Source: Cellulomonas fimi ATCC 484 | GTDB taxonomy: Bacteria > Actinomycetota > Actinomycetes > Actinomycetales > Cellulomonadaceae | NCBI RefSeq assembly: GCF_000212695.1 | Contig: NC_015514.1 | Location: 3,472,001 to 3,536,000 of the forward strand | Direction of reading: 5' to 3' | Length of the DNA: 64,000 nt | Shown here: positions 34,672 through 43,105 of the stretch, in pieces | Layout of the letters: every line of letters begins with the position of its first letter | How positions within the stretch are numbered: the stretch's first letter is position 1 | Notes under the pieces: model-generated | The model's database searches: none | Seen by the model: only the letters and a program-made list of their open reading frames with translations | Told to the model about the DNA's origin: nothing | Program-made: the position numbers and the translations under genes

Positions 34672-35895
34672 TCAGGTGCGACGGCCTGCGCGCGCGGCGA
34701 ACGAGTCCATCGCCGTCAGGACCTGGGGCGCCTGCCACACCCTGTGCCGCTTGGCGGACGTGGTCGGCTCCACGATCCCCGCCGCCGCCAGCACCTCGAG
34801 AGCGTTCCGGCCGCCGCGGTCGGAGACGCCGAGCGTGGCCGCGACGTAGTAGGCGTTGACGACCGGCTGGGCGAACAGGGCGTCGGCCAGGCGCCACGCC
34901 GCGGAGTCCGATCGCGCGGTGATGCGATCACGCCATTCGGCTCGGATCGCCACGACGTCGTCGGCGAGCCTGCGGCCGTTCACGACGGCGGCGATCGCCG
35001 CATGCGCGACCTGCTCGACGATGTCCTCCGGCTCGCCTGCGCGGTAGGTCGTCAGCGCGCGGAAGTACCGCTCGGGGTCGCGCAGCAGCCCGGCAGACAC
35101 GGGGACGGTGGTGTGCCGCGACAGGCCTCGGCGTCGGAGGACCTGCTGGATCAGGACGCGCCCGGTGCGACCGTTGCCGTCGACGAACGGGTGGATGGTC
35201 TCGAACTGGGCGTGCACGAGCGCCGCGAGGACGAGCGCGGCGACGTCGTCGCGGGCAGCGAAGGCGACCATGTCGTCGATCGCCGACTCGACGCGTTCGT
35301 GGTGCGGCGGGACGAAGTCGGCGCCGTGGGGGCTGATCGCGGACGCGCCGACCCACACCTGCTCGCTCCGCCAGCGGCCGGCGACGTCGGGGTCCGAGTC
35401 GCCGAGCAGGGCACGGTGGACGCTGAGGATCGTCGTCGGCGTGATCAGGTCGCCGACGGCGAGCGCCTCGGTCATGGCGCGCACGTTGGCGGCGACGAGC
35501 TCGGCGTTCTGCCGAGACCCGACGCCCAGGCTGGCCATGGCGAGGTTGCGGGCGTTGGTCGTGAGGTGCTCGATCTGTGAGCTGGAGGCCGACTCCGTGC
35601 GGAGCAGGACGGCGGGCATGGGCACGGGCAGGGCCGCGACCTCGCTGTCGAACCGCGCGATGTCGGACGTGGCCTCGTCGACGAGCGCCTGCACCCGACT
35701 GCCGATCCGCAGGGTGCGGTGGGCGATCTTCGGCAGGACCGCGGCGCGGTAGGGACGCGCGATCCTCTGCCGCTCGAACACCGACAGGCGCCCGTCGTCG
35801 AGGTTGCTCGTCCATGACCGGGGTTCGCTCCCCAGCGCGGGCCACACGTCCTCGACGGAGTGCGCCAGACGCTGAGCCTCGTCGACGTCGCGCAT
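34672..35895 (-). CDS. Fic-family protein (AMPylation-type) with C-terminal winged helix
   Basis: 407 residues from ATG 35895 (a GTG at 35907 adds four residues). The Fic core holds HPFVDGNGRTGR (235-246), the full catalytic HxFx[DE]GNGRxxR motif. An upstream Ser-x-x-x-Glu element, SSSQIEHL (about Ser105/Glu109), fits the autoinhibitory helix of class II Fic proteins. The final 70 residues (VNAYYVAATLGVSDRGGRNALEVLAAAGIVEP) form a winged helix-turn-helix that could bind the repeat array immediately upstream. It probably AMPylates a protein target. Codon use matches the chromosome. Confidence 0.9.
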   Translation of the reverse strand: MRDVDEAQRLAHSVEDVWPALGSEPRSWTSNLDDGRLSVFERQRIARPYRAAVLPKIAHRTLRIGSRVQALVDEATSDIARFDSEVAALPVPMPAVLLRTESASSSQIEHLTTNARNLAMASLGVGSRQNAELVAANVRAMTEALAVGDLITPTTILSVHRALLGDSDPDVAGRWRSEQVWVGASAISPHGADFVPPHHERVESAIDDMVAFAARDDVAALVLAALVHAQFETIHPFVDGNGRTGRVLIQQVLRRRGLSRHTTVPVSAGLLRDPERYFRALTTYRAGEPEDIVEQVAHAAIAAVVNGRRLADDVVAIRAEWRDRITARSDSAAWRLADALFAQPVVNAYYVAATLGVSDRGGRNALEVLAAAGIVEPTTSAKRHRVWQAPQVLTAMDSFAARAGRRT

Positions 35896-36018
35896 AGCCT
35901 TCAACACCCCTTCGCTTTGTTGAAGGCTAGCCGCATAGCCTTCAACAATCGAGGCTTGTGGTGAAGGCTATGGCGAGAGCCTTCACCACAGCCGGCCCTT
36001 GCTGAAGCCTCCGGCCGG
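35896..36018. repeat. Three 41-bp repeats with tandem palindromes in the fic promoter/leader
   Basis: AGCCTTCA occurs at 35896, 35937 and 35978, and TGAAGGCT (TGAAGCCT in the last) at 35921, 35962 and 36003, exactly 41 bp apart each time. Two perfect palindromes result: TTGTTGAAGGCT/AGCCTTCAACAA (35917-35948, 8-nt spacer) and TGTGGTGAAGGCT/AGCCTTCACCACA (35957-35990, 8-nt spacer). The second differs from the first at paired positions, so symmetry is kept. The first half-site abuts the fic ATG and covers its ribosome site. Confidence 0.85.
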
Positions 36019-36021
36019 GAG

Positions 36022-38184
36022 TCAGGCCGGGACTCCCGACGTGAGGGCGTCGGTGAGGAGCGCGACGAGGGCGTCGAGCTGGATGTCCGTCGACGAGCCG
36101 CCCTCGTCGTCCGACGCGCCGTCGAGCGCACGGGCGGCCAGGCCGGCCTTGCTGTCGATGAGCTCGGCGATCTTCGCGTCGATCGTCTGCGCCGCGATGA
36201 CGCGCCACGCGGTCACGGGCTCGGACTGGCCGATGCGGTGGATGCGGTCGATCGCCTGCGTCTGCTCGGCGTACGTCCAGGACAGCTCGGCCAGCACGAG
36301 GTTGGACGCGACCTGCAGGTTCAGGCCCACGCCGGCAGCCGTCAGGGAGCACACGACGATCTGCACCTCGGGGTCCTCGACGAACGCGGCGACGTTCTTG
36401 TCCCGGACCCGGCGGGTCTGGTCGCCGCGGATCGAGGCGTACCGGATGCCGCGGTCGGCGAAGGTGCGCTCGGCCTGGTCCATGACGTCGACGTGCTTGG
36501 CGAAGAACACGACCTTGCCGACGTTGCGCGCGAGCTGCGCGGCGTAGTCCGCGGCGAGCCCGGCCTTCGCCTGGCCGATGCGCCGGACCATCGTGAAGAC
36601 GTTCTCGCCGCCGGCCTTGTCCTCGGAGTCCTTGAGCTCCGCGGCGGCGACCCGGCGCGCGAGGGCGAGGTCGATGCCGTCCGCGGCGTCTCCGCCGCGG
36701 GCCTCGACGGCGGCCCGGTAGCGGCCGACGAGCCGGCGCGCGAGCGCCTCCTCGGCGGCGCGGATCGACCGGCCGACGGCCCCGTCCAGCTCGACGGGCA
36801 GGTCCGCGACCCGGCGCGCGGGGATGTCGGCGACGACGTCCGCCTTGCGGCGACGCACGATGCCCATGTCGATGACGCTCGCGCGGGCCGCGGCGGAGAA
36901 GCCGCGGTCGGCGGGCGTCAGGCCGGTCTCCTCCAGGGACGTCATGAGCGCGCCGAGGGGCATCGTGTCGTCGATCCAGCCGAGCAGCTGCCAGATCGCG
37001 CGGAAGTCCTCGATGTCGTTGATGAGCGGCGTGCCGGTGAGCGCCATCATGAGCGGGCGGGCGGTGCGCTCGCGGATCCGGTCGGCTATCGCGAGCACGT
37101 GCTGCGAGCGCTGCGACGACTTGTTCTTGATGAAGTGCGCCTCGTCGACGACCATGCCGCGGAACCCGAGGTCGCCGAGCCAGCCGACGTGCCGGTCGAG
37201 GATCTCGTAGTTGACGATGACGACGTCCGCGAACGCGTCGACCTGGTCCCCGTCCCCGTGCACGACCGTGGCGCGGCGCAGCGGCGTCCACATCGAGACC
37301 TCGTGCGCCCAGTTCGTCTTCACGACGTTCGGGACCACGACGAGCAGCGGGAACGCGTCGGCGGCCTGCGCGGCGAGGAGGGCCTGCGCGGTCTTGCCGA
37401 GGCCGGGCTCGTCGGCCAGCAGGAACGTGCGGTGCCCGCGGCTCGCGGCCGCGACGACCTGCGCCTGGTGCGGCATGAGCTCACGCCCCAGCGGCAGACG
37501 CACGGGCCGAGGCTCGGGCAGCTCCATGCACGCGGGGGCACCGGGTCCGGCGTCCTCGAACGACCGGAACAGCGGCTCGAGCAGCTCCCAGCCGGCGAGG
37601 CGACGCGCCCGGGCCGCGCTCCGCTCGGCAGCCGCCTCGAAGTCGGGCGCGAGGAACGGGTTCGCGAGCTGGCGCGAGATGACGGACCGCGGGACGACGC
37701 GCCGCTCCGCACCGGGCTGGGGCGGGGGCGGCGGCGGGGCCTCGGGCTCCTCGGGCGGCTCGAGCCCGCCCGCACGCATGACGGTCGCCTTGTAGGCGCG
37801 GGCGGCGTCGGACACCTTGGCGTCCTCGGCGAGGAGCTGCAGCAGCGACGTGTCACGGGCGGCGATCCGGGCGAGCAGCGTCGCGACGCCGTCGAGCCGC
37901 TTGAGCTGCTCGGTGCGCCGCGCGGACGTCATCTCCGAGTCGGCCATGACGCGCGCCCGCTCCTCGCGGACCAGCAGCGCGACGACCTGGAACTTCGTGC
38001 GGACTGCCGGCCGGGTCGGGGGGCGCCGGACCGCGTCGTCGACCTCGTGCGCGACGCCCGCCAGCACGGGGATGATCCCCTCCTGGTCCCGACGCGGGGC
38101 CCGCCGACGCTGCGCACCGGCGTCACGCTGCGCCCCGGCGTCGGGGCGCGCGCGACCGGACCCGCGCTGGCCAGGACGTGCCAC
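36022..38184 (-). CDS. SNF2-family DEAD/DEAH helicase-like ATPase
   Basis: 720 residues from GTG 38184, preceded by GGAGGAGGAG. SNF2 motifs appear in order: Walker A DEPGLGKT (motif I), motif II DEAH in GMVVDEAHFIKN, motif III LTGTPLIND, and motif VI QAIDRIHRIGQ with the SLTAAGVGLNLQ motif V. The first 200 residues are charged with a proline stretch (EAPPPPPPQ) and no known domain. Such single-protein SNF2 translocases remodel DNA-protein complexes. The 3' end lies next to the fic repeat array, so the two genes may share a transcript. Confidence 0.92.
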   Translation of the reverse strand: MARPGQRGSGRARPDAGAQRDAGAQRRRAPRRDQEGIIPVLAGVAHEVDDAVRRPPTRPAVRTKFQVVALLVREERARVMADSEMTSARRTEQLKRLDGVATLLARIAARDTSLLQLLAEDAKVSDAARAYKATVMRAGGLEPPEEPEAPPPPPPQPGAERRVVPRSVISRQLANPFLAPDFEAAAERSAARARRLAGWELLEPLFRSFEDAGPGAPACMELPEPRPVRLPLGRELMPHQAQVVAAASRGHRTFLLADEPGLGKTAQALLAAQAADAFPLLVVVPNVVKTNWAHEVSMWTPLRRATVVHGDGDQVDAFADVVIVNYEILDRHVGWLGDLGFRGMVVDEAHFIKNKSSQRSQHVLAIADRIRERTARPLMMALTGTPLINDIEDFRAIWQLLGWIDDTMPLGALMTSLEETGLTPADRGFSAAARASVIDMGIVRRRKADVVADIPARRVADLPVELDGAVGRSIRAAEEALARRLVGRYRAAVEARGGDAADGIDLALARRVAAAELKDSEDKAGGENVFTMVRRIGQAKAGLAADYAAQLARNVGKVVFFAKHVDVMDQAERTFADRGIRYASIRGDQTRRVRDKNVAAFVEDPEVQIVVCSLTAAGVGLNLQVASNLVLAELSWTYAEQTQAIDRIHRIGQSEPVTAWRVIAAQTIDAKIAELIDSKAGLAARALDGASDDEGGSSTDIQLDALVALLTDALTSGVPA

Positions 38185-38519
38185 TGCTCCTCCTCCACTG
38201 CGCCGCACGCTGCGACGCGACGGGACGCGCCCGAGCGGGTCGCCGCCGGGCCCCGGACGCATCGGTCCGCCGTCCGGGCCGGCGCGCTCTGGTGGGCGCC
38301 GAGTCGTCGTGCAGCGACGACCTCCGACGCGAGCACCTCACGGAGGCCGCACGCCCCCGGGCGCCTCCGGGCACCGTCTCGGGTGCCTGCTCGCGGGGAC
38401 CGCACGTCGCCGCAGACCCGAAGCCTACCGCCCGGTACGTGGACGCAGGTGTCCGCCGCACCGAAAAACCACCCGACGGATCCGCCCGATCCCCCGCGGG
38501 CGGGTGCCCGGCCGGACGG
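38185..38519. other. Intergenic region with possible terminator for the upstream PQQ-like gene
   Basis: 335 bp without a gene. Near 38484-38505 a CCGCCCG/CGGGCGG hairpin lies downstream of the PQQ-like gene on the minus strand, followed about 15 bases later by a run of five T in that orientation, so an intrinsic terminator is plausible. The rest must contain the helicase promoter; no clear site was recognised. Confidence 0.4.
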
Positions 38520-40160
38520 TCAGGGGCGGCCGAAGACGAAGAACTCCTGCCCTGCGGTCGACGAGTCGTCGATCGCGAGCGTGAGCCGGCCTGCGAGAGA
38601 CGTGCTCCAGCTGACGCGGTTGCCACCGGGGACCACCGTCGACCCCGTCGACGCGGTCGGCACCGGCCCGGTCCGCACGGCGTGCCCGTCGCCGTCGGCC
38701 TCGACGTGGACCGACCACACGCGTTCCCCACGGAAGGTGAAGGCGTCGAGCTGCGCACCGGACGGGACGAGGATCACGCGCCCGTCCGTGAGGAGGCCGC
38801 GGGCGAAGCCGTCCTCGACGGGCTGCACCGGGGACCGCCAGCGCACCGCGCCGGTGCGCGCGTCGACCGCCACGACGTGGTCCGCGGTGCGGCCCACGAC
38901 GAGCCCGTCCACCGCGAGGGCCGTGCCGATGTCGAGCCCGGGGATCTCCCAGCGGACGGATCCGTCCGGGCTGCGCAGCCGGAGCGCGCCCTTGCCGAGG
39001 AGGTCACCCCTGTCGCGGCCCTGCGCGCGGGCTGCGGTGAGGATCGCGTCGCCGACGGTCCCGTCGTCGATGCCGACCCACACGACGCGGTCCCCGTCGA
39101 ACGACACCGCCGGCCGGTCGGGCCGGAGCAGCATCTGGGCGACCTCTCCGCTCGTCGGGTCGGAGCCCGGGAACGCGGGGTCGGGGACGAGCACCGCCCC
39201 GGACGCCAGCAGCGTGGGCGACGAGCCGCCGCCCTCACTCCCCGGGATCTCGAGCACGGTCGTCCCGTCGTCGGCCGACAGGACCCAGCCGCCCCCGCCG
39301 TCGCCGTCGACGACGAGCACGTGCTCCTCGTCCCCGTTGATCCACACGAAGGACGGGTCGACCGCCGTCGGCAGGTCGAGGACGCGCGTCCAGCGCGCCG
39401 TGCCGTCCCAGGCCGACGCCTCGAGCGTCAGCCGTGCCGTGCCGGTCGCCGCATCGATCGCGCCGACCACCGTCCCCCACGGTCCGGTGCCGTACAGGGC
39501 GCCCGGCGGCAGGTCGTCGCGGTGGAGCACCGACCCGTCGGTCGCGTCGACCTGGACGATCGACACAGCCTCGGGGTACACCCCTGAGTCGTCCTGCGGC
39601 TGCACGGGAGCCGGCGCCTGCCAGCGCACCACGCACCTCACCGCGGTCGCGTCCGCCGACGCGGACTGGTCGCCGGACGAGCACCATCCGCCGCCTCCGG
39701 TCAGGCCGCCCCGCGGCGCCGGGACCGGCGTCTCCCAGACCGGTTCGCCGCTCGACGAGTCGAAGCCGGCCAGCCGCACGTCCGGCGCACCGGCGACCCC
39801 CTGCGAGCTCACGACCGACACGCCGGCCGCCTCGGCGCCGTAGCCGAGCTGCGCCAGCACCGCGAGCTCCGGCCCGTCGCCGTCCCACGTGTACGTGCCG
39901 TGGTGCAGCACCGGGAGCTGCGGGTCCACGGGGTCGAGGACGAGCGGCACGTCGGCGAGCGCGGCAGCGCGCGCGTCGTCCTGCGCCCGCAGACGTCCGT
40001 CGCTCACCACCTGGTACCCGACGAGCCCGACGAGCACCACGGCACCGGCCGCGAGCCAGCGCGGGTGGCGGCGGACGCGCGCGAGGAAGGACGGCACGTG
40101 CGGGGGCGTCGGCTCCTCGGACGACGCGTCGGACGTCTCGACCAGGTCCACGTCGCGCAT
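38520..40160 (-). CDS. Membrane-anchored PQQ-like beta-propeller protein
   Basis: 546 residues. One membrane helix (about residues 35-52, WLAAGAVVLVGLVGYQV) separates a short cytoplasmic tail from a large extracytoplasmic domain with repeated propeller motifs: GFDSSSGEPVWETPV, VDATDGSVLHRDDLP, GAIDAATGTARLTLEASAW, VDARTGAVRWRSPV. Such propellers usually act as scaffolds, and PQQ binding is not implied. Two cysteines (GWCSSG, AVRCVVRW) could form a disulfide. No neighbour suggests a partner. Confidence 0.8.
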   Translation of the reverse strand: MRDVDLVETSDASSEEPTPPHVPSFLARVRRHPRWLAAGAVVLVGLVGYQVVSDGRLRAQDDARAAALADVPLVLDPVDPQLPVLHHGTYTWDGDGPELAVLAQLGYGAEAAGVSVVSSQGVAGAPDVRLAGFDSSSGEPVWETPVPAPRGGLTGGGGWCSSGDQSASADATAVRCVVRWQAPAPVQPQDDSGVYPEAVSIVQVDATDGSVLHRDDLPPGALYGTGPWGTVVGAIDAATGTARLTLEASAWDGTARWTRVLDLPTAVDPSFVWINGDEEHVLVVDGDGGGGWVLSADDGTTVLEIPGSEGGGSSPTLLASGAVLVPDPAFPGSDPTSGEVAQMLLRPDRPAVSFDGDRVVWVGIDDGTVGDAILTAARAQGRDRGDLLGKGALRLRSPDGSVRWEIPGLDIGTALAVDGLVVGRTADHVVAVDARTGAVRWRSPVQPVEDGFARGLLTDGRVILVPSGAQLDAFTFRGERVWSVHVEADGDGHAVRTGPVPTASTGSTVVPGGNRVSWSTSLAGRLTLAIDDSSTAGQEFFVFGRP

Positions 40161-40245
40161 CGCCACTCCGCGGACGCTACCGGTCGCGGATCGGGTGACG
40201 GGCTCGTTCGCCCGGCTCGTCGTCGCACGCTGCTGGTACGCGGCC

Positions 40246-41130
40246 TCAGACCTGCCGCCGGAAGGGCGCGACGGTGGCACGGAGCAGGTCGGCCGTGCCC
40301 CAGAGGTCGTCGAACTGAGCGAGGACGGCGAGGTGCTGACGGAGCTGGAGGATCGGCATGCGCGCGCGCCAGTCGGCGTCGAGGCCCGTGAGCTCGGCGT
40401 ACCGGTCGAAGAACACGTGCGACTCGGGCGGCGGTGCCGTCGTCCACAGGTGTGCGAGGTCGACCTCGGCCCACGTGTACGACACCGCGGGGTCGATGAG
40501 CGCAGGCCGCCCGTCGTCGGTGGCGAGGACGTTCTGCATCCACAGGTCGCCGTGCGTGAGGCACGCCGGCCGCTCGGGCAGCAGCTCGGGCAGCCGGGCG
40601 GCGAGCCGCTCGACGGCCTCGAGGTCGGCGGCGTCGAGCGCCTCGCGCACCCGCGGCTCGCCCAGCCAGCGCAGCAGCCGGTGCTCGGCGAAGAACGCGA
40701 ACCCGTCGTCGGTCCACGTGTTGACCTGCCGGCGGCGGCCCAGCCAGTTGTCGCGGTGCCAGCCGAACCGCGGGTGCGTCGTGCTCGTGTGCAGGTGGGC
40801 CAGGTCGTGCGCGAGCCGCTCCCAGAACTGCTCGGTCGCGGGCCGGGGCCGCAGCATCGACAGCACGAGCAGGTCCGGACCGGCGACGAGGACGTCGGGC
40901 GTCGTGACCCCGCCGAGCGTGCGCAGCGCGCGCAGCCCCTCGGCCTCGGCGTCGAACGCGTCGTCCGACGGCGGCTCGTCGAACATCTTGACGAACACGG
41001 CCTCACCGTCGGCGCGACGCGCGATCCCGGCCGCCGCCGCGAGCCCCCCGGTCGCCGGCTCGATCGCGGTCACGTCCGTCATCCCGGCGTCGTGCAGCCT
41101 CCGCGCGAGCATCGACAGGGTTTCGGTCAT
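40246..41130 (-). CDS. Fructosamine/ketosamine-3-kinase-like protein
   Basis: 294 residues. It keeps the aminoglycoside-phosphotransferase fold motifs: CLTHGDLWMQNVLA (catalytic HGD..NVL) and ALIDPAVSYTWAEVDLAHL (DP in place of DFG-like). The N-terminal EAVFVKMFDEPPSDDAFDAEAEGLRAL supplies Lys and Glu for ATP. The ATG/RBS arrangement is good. Members phosphorylate sugar amines on glycated proteins to drive deglycation. The gene lies among unrelated genes. Confidence 0.88.
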   Translation of the reverse strand: MTETLSMLARRLHDAGMTDVTAIEPATGGLAAAAGIARRADGEAVFVKMFDEPPSDDAFDAEAEGLRALRTLGGVTTPDVLVAGPDLLVLSMLRPRPATEQFWERLAHDLAHLHTSTTHPRFGWHRDNWLGRRRQVNTWTDDGFAFFAEHRLLRWLGEPRVREALDAADLEAVERLAARLPELLPERPACLTHGDLWMQNVLATDDGRPALIDPAVSYTWAEVDLAHLWTTAPPPESHVFFDRYAELTGLDADWRARMPILQLRQHLAVLAQFDDLWGTADLLRATVAPFRRQV

Positions 41131-41206
41131 CGGGGGTCGCTCCTCTCCTCGCGGCGGCGTCACCGCGACGCAGTTCTCGTCGCTCCGTCCAGGACGTCGA
41201 CGGGGG

Positions 41207-41611
41207 TCACCCCAGGACGGCGGTGGCCTCGACTTCGACCCGCACGTCAGGTTCGTACAGCACCTCGACGCCGATCAAGGACGACGGCGGCAGGGGCGAC
41301 GGCAGGTCGAGCTCCCCGGCGACGCTCTCCACGCCTGACATGAGCTCGCCGATCTGCTCCGGGGTCCAGCGTGTGACGTAGAACGTCAGCCGGACGACGT
41401 CGTCGAACGTCGCGCCCGCACCCGCGAGACCGCGCGCCGTGTTCCGCAGCGCCTGCGCGACCTGGCCGGCGAGATCCGGCGCACGGTCGACACCCGGCCC
41501 GCCGGCGACCTGACCCGCGACGTGCACGTGCCGGGAGCCGGTCGCGATCGCGACGTGGTGGTACGGCGTCCCGTCGGCGAGGCCTGCGGGGCTGAGCAGC
41601 TGAACGGTCAT
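41207..41611 (-). CDS. RidA-family (YjgF) enamine/imine deaminase-like protein
   Basis: 134 residues in the Rid family: LLSPAGLADGTPYHHVAIATGSRHVHVAGQVA, LAGQVAQALRNTARGLAGAGATFDDVVRLTFYV and a C-terminal PPSSLIGVEVLYEPDVRVEVEATAV. The catalytic Arg of active RidA in the R-x-C region appears replaced by SLIGVEVLY, so it may be a non-catalytic or altered-substrate subgroup. It is divergent from an HxlR gene across 80 bp, suggesting regulation by that protein. Confidence 0.88.
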   Translation of the reverse strand: MTVQLLSPAGLADGTPYHHVAIATGSRHVHVAGQVAGGPGVDRAPDLAGQVAQALRNTARGLAGAGATFDDVVRLTFYVTRWTPEQIGELMSGVESVAGELDLPSPLPPSSLIGVEVLYEPDVRVEVEATAVLG

Positions 41612-41638
41612 GGGGTGCTCCTTCGGTGCGGTGACGTT

Positions 41639-41655
41639 GGTATCCGATTGCTACC
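41639..41655. promoter_or_regulatory. Inverted-repeat operator candidate between RidA and HxlR genes
   Basis: GGTA-N9-TACC (GGTATCCGATTGCTACC) lies 28 bp upstream of the RidA start and 37 bp upstream of the HxlR start. HxlR-family regulators bind short TAC/GTA-type dyads, so this is a reasonable site. Confidence 0.4.
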
Positions 41656-41691
41656 TGGTCACCGCAGGGCACTTCAACGAGACTAGGTGTC

Positions 41692-42093
41692 GTGACGGAG
41701 ACCACGACGACCCCTGAGGTGCTCGCGCACGACGACGAGCGGGAGGCGCTCGAGATCAGCGCGCTCCAGCGCGAGCTGCTCAGCCAGGTCCTCGACACCT
41801 GGTCCGTACAGGTGCTGGAGCACCTGTGCGACGGCCCGCTGCGCTTCAACGGCCTGCGCCGCGCCATCCCGGCCGTCACGCAGAAGTCCCTCACGGCGAC
41901 CTTGCGCCGCCTCGAACGCAACGGCATCGTCGAACGCGTCGTCTCCAGCATCCGACCCGTCGCGGTCGAGTACCGCATCACCCCGCTGGGCAAGACGCTC
42001 CGGGACCCGATCGACGCGCTGCTGGCCTGGACGACGACGCACCTTCCCGACGTCGCCGCCGCGCGCGCGAGCTTCGACGCTGCCCAGGACTGA
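41692..42093 (+). CDS. HxlR-family winged-helix transcriptional regulator
   Basis: 133 residues. HxlR features are LLSQVLDTWSVQVLEHLCDGPLRFNGLRRAIPAVTQKSLTATLRRLERNGIVERVV, with the conserved W..LL..L.G..RF..L...I..I....L...L+.LE..G+V, followed by the VEYRITPLGKTL wing. It likely controls the divergent RidA gene and itself in response to an electrophile or metabolite. GTG start with no strong ribosome site. Confidence 0.9.
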   Translation: MTETTTTPEVLAHDDEREALEISALQRELLSQVLDTWSVQVLEHLCDGPLRFNGLRRAIPAVTQKSLTATLRRLERNGIVERVVSSIRPVAVEYRITPLGKTLRDPIDALLAWTTTHLPDVAAARASFDAAQD

Positions 42094-42352
42094 CCTGGAC
42101 CGGCTGGCGGTGCCGCCCGCTCGGCTGCGCGCGACGCACGCCTCGAGACTCGACCGCGGACAAGGAGCACCGCACCCTCAGAGGCGCACGTCGCCCAGGC
42201 TCCCTCCACGGCTCAGCTCGGCCGCCCAGCCTGAGGCGAGGCCTCGAGTCACCCCGGCTCTCGAACCGGCCCCATGGTCTCTCTCGCCACCAGGTTGCTC
42301 TCGCAGGTGATAGTCACAGAGGCGGTAGCAGCTTTCTCCGAAGCAGACCAGA

Positions 42353-42706
42353 TCAACGGAAGGTGCGGACGACCTCGATCGTGCCGACGATGTTGTCGTT
42401 GAGCTCCTCGAGCCGCTCGGCCGGGATCCAGTACTCGAGGATCGTCTCTCCACCGACCTGCTGGACGTCGTACTCCTCCAGGTGCCCCCGGCGGACGTCG
42501 AACTTCGTGACGTACCCCGCTCCCGACGCCTTGACGTTCCAGTCCCGTGCGATCCGGACGGCGTAGTCCTCGTTGAGCACCGGGTAGAAGATCGGCTGGT
42601 CCGGCAGTCGCGGCGGCCACCGCCGCCACCCGCTCGCCTCGACGAGTGCGAGCTCGTCGGGCCCCGTGGGACGCCACAGCGTGACGACGTCGGTCTCGAT
42701 CGGCAT
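42353..42706 (-). CDS. Small conserved protein (crystallin J1/ADP-ribosylation-annotated family)
   Basis: 117 residues. The block LWRPTGPDELALVEASGWRRWPPRLPDQPIFYPVLNEDYAVRIARDWNV and the C-terminal YWIPAERLEELNDNIVGTIEVV match a small family often annotated as ADP-ribosylation/Crystallin J1, but without the DraG metal sites, so that name may be historical. Function unknown. The 259-bp gap to its left holds no gene. Confidence 0.6.
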   Translation of the reverse strand: MPIETDVVTLWRPTGPDELALVEASGWRRWPPRLPDQPIFYPVLNEDYAVRIARDWNVKASGAGYVTKFDVRRGHLEEYDVQQVGGETILEYWIPAERLEELNDNIVGTIEVVRTFR

Positions 42707-43105
42707 TCTGCGTCATTCCTTCCGGAGGCTGCGGCGACCCACGCTGCCATCTCCAACGGCATCGAAGCAGCCCTTTGGCGACATCCTCAGATGGGCGCAA
42801 CAACCGATGCGCGGCAGGGACCCCTGATCGGCGCCGCTACCGCGGTCTGGGTGGCCCCTGAACGACCGGGTCAAGCGCACCGAGCCCGCCCGCGGCGAAG
42901 GAGCGTCACGGCCACGCGTGGAACGAGCAGCCCAATATCGCTCGGCGATGCGGCATTCCCTGCAGTTGACTCGACCCCGCCCAGGCTCGCCCGCCCCGCT
43001 GGAGACGGTTCGTCCGCGCAGGCGGTGAGGATGGCGGCCCGTTCGAGCCGGGCCTGGTTCAGGGCCCGTCGGCCATGCCGGCGCGCGTGACGAGAGAGGT
43101 GTGGC
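42707..43105. other. Intergenic region of 399 bp
   Basis: No convincing gene: the open frames are shadows with uneven codon use. Composition is less G+C-rich than average and it may be decayed sequence. A GAGAGGTGTGGC segment at the right end gives the ribosome site of the next gene. Confidence 0.5.
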
